DNA of 64,000 nt from Sycon ciliatum (taxonomy: Eukaryota > Porifera > Calcarea > Leucosolenida > Sycettidae): the NCBI RefSeq assembly GCF_964019385.1, contig NC_088650.1:21958002-22022001 (forward strand), read 5' to 3'. This document shows, one piece after another, positions 62,743-64,000 of this stretch. Position 1 is the stretch's first letter, and every line of letters starts with the position of its first letter. The notes below the pieces were generated by a model. It did not search any database, had not been told where the DNA came from, and was given only the letters and a program-made list of their open reading frames with translations. A program made the translations under genes and the position numbers.

Positions 62743-62984
62743 TTTTGGCTCGGATCTTGACCGTCTCTTGCATGGAACCCTGAGCTGACGAAACCATGCA
62801 CGTGTATGAACCAGCATCAGTGCCGGAGAACTGTTCAATTGATAGTTCGCTTCTCAGCTCCGTGTACGAATATTGTCCCGTTCCATCGAAGGCGTGATGA
62901 CGCTGTCGCGACAACAACACATGCATGTTGGATGGAAGATACTTGCCATCACGTAGCCAAGAGATATTGACACGTGGCTGCCAG
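62743..62984 (-). CDS. Immunoglobulin-domain protein, internal exon
   Basis: Minus strand. Acceptor TTACAACTACAG, exon starting CTGGCAG, donor AAAA|GTAAGC at 62742. It encodes the second half of an Ig domain: ISWLRDGKYLPS (strand C with the core Trp), then LSIEQFSGTDAGSYTCMVSS, the classical D-x-G-x-Y-x-C motif of strand F. The matching N-terminal half must be in an exon further right. Ig repeats like this occur in adhesion receptors, receptor kinases and titin-like proteins; the parent gene cannot be named. Confidence 0.75.
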
Positions 62985-63097
62985 CTGTAGTTGTAAAGAG
63001 AGAGAGAGAGAGAGAGCAAGTCAATTGAGTTGTCAGCGGGATAATGGTCTCTAATGGAAGGAGCTACCAACATAACGGAAGGGAATCAATTAAAAAA

Positions 63098-63214
63098 AGT
63101 AGTATGTTAACACTAAAGTAGTATGTTAACACTAAAGTAGTATATTAACACTAAAGTAGTATATTAACACTAAAGTAGTATGTTAACACTAAAGTAGTAT
63201 GTTAACACTAAAGC
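63098..63214. repeat. 19-bp tandem repeat, about six copies
   Basis: AGTAGTATGTTAACACTAA repeated with one variable base (ATGTT/ATATT). Confidence 0.95.
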
Positions 63215-63499
63215 CTAGTTCACTTTGGTGTGTCTGCTGTACTCACCTCCCACCTCTTTAGGAGCTGCATACGCGCCTTGATCCTTGAAGGGTGGTGGTG
63301 TTCCTACGGATGCGGAAACTCGGTTTCTAGCCGAGTCTCGTGCAAACCGTGGATTTTTTCTAGTTCACTTTCGCTGGGGCATGGCGGGACGGGGCGGGAC
63401 ATGCATGACGCCGATTGACGTCGATAAATTGTGAATGCCACGAACAGGAACACAACAGTACATGTACATGTCAGGCCAGCCGGAACCGGTCCGGTTGGT

Positions 63500-63752
63500 C
63501 AGTATACACTCATACCTCGTTTATCCGGGCAGTCCGGGACCTTGCACTGCCCGTAACTTTGAAATGTTCGTAACTCCGAATCATATACATCTTGATGGGG
63601 AAAAGGCCATCGATATGGCATATGACGTCAATATTTCTACGAAAAGTGACAAAAGAGTAGTAATATTTCCCCTGAAACTCGCCCAAATAGTGCCCGGTAG
63701 ACCGAAGTGCCCGTAACTTCGGAGTCCGGATAACCGAGGTATGAGTGTACTG
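63500..63752. mobile_element. pogo/Tigger-like MITE
   Basis: Left CAGTATACACTCATACCTCG; the right end read inward is CAGTACACTCATACCTCGGT, both leading to TTATCCGG. CAGT..ACCTCG..TATCCGG is the terminal pattern of Tigger/pogo elements of the mariner superfamily. 253 bp, no transposase. Confidence 0.75.
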
Positions 63753-64000
63753 TGTAGCTATAAACGAATGTTTACTGCTGACGAGGGCATGTACCCGCCA
63801 TATTGCACACAGAGTATGAAAGACTACGGTAGGAGACCGTACGACCGGACCAATTGAAAACTGCTTCCGGCGGTCCTGCATATACTACCTTACAAATCGG
63901 GAAGTTGCGGAAGACGTGAATTGGTTCAACATTCCATAATTATCGTACGCGAGAACACAAGCATGCAAAGCGGGTGCACTTCACATGAAAATTGGCGATG

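Overview
This is non-coding-rich nuclear DNA from an invertebrate metazoan. The support for that is GT-AG introns, C2H2 zinc-finger and immunoglobulin-domain exons, non-LTR retrotransposons, many MITEs, huge microsatellites, and a dispersed ACATGTACATGT motif. I cannot name the species.

Layout. Two homologous copies of one locus lie head to tail: unit A (1-24446) and unit B (24447-57930). They end at the same point (..GTTGCGG) and differ mainly by insertions private to one copy. This is either a tandem segmental duplication or two haplotypes joined in the assembly. Each unit carries one two-exon C2H2 zinc-finger gene near its right end (A: 16429-16642 + 21342-23647; B: 51789-52002 + 54871-57176). 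The rest of each unit is repeats. Because each copy serves as the empty-site control for the other, insertion boundaries and target-site duplications (TSDs) can be read directly.

The main discovery is in unit B, 46844-50719: a 3.9-kb DNA transposon with CACGGCTGT termini and a 4-bp GCAC TSD. It holds one uninterrupted 1026-aa ORF that is RAG1-like along its whole length: RAG1-type N-terminal Cys-rich region, RING-like finger, C2HC finger, GGR motif, pre-catalytic region, and a DDE core with RAG1-type zinc ligands. No RAG2-like gene accompanies it. Unit A holds a 1.2-kb non-autonomous relative (3080-4298) with the same terminus, a GGCA TSD and a clean empty site in unit B. Unit A also has a doubled GCACGCAC exactly where the big element sits in B, which could be an excision footprint.

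Other mobile DNA: a nearly full-length but dead LINE (28508-33162, RT motif FADN), an LTR element nested in a MITE (25760-27656), hAT-type elements with 8-bp TSDs, a large TTAA foldback element (33552-34412), a hAT-like element in the zinc-finger intron of A (17498-19184), and hammerhead-ribozyme-like cores.

The unique right flank (57931-64000) contains two minus-strand exons of an immunoglobulin-domain gene, a tRNA-like sequence with three B boxes, and a pogo/Tigger-like MITE.
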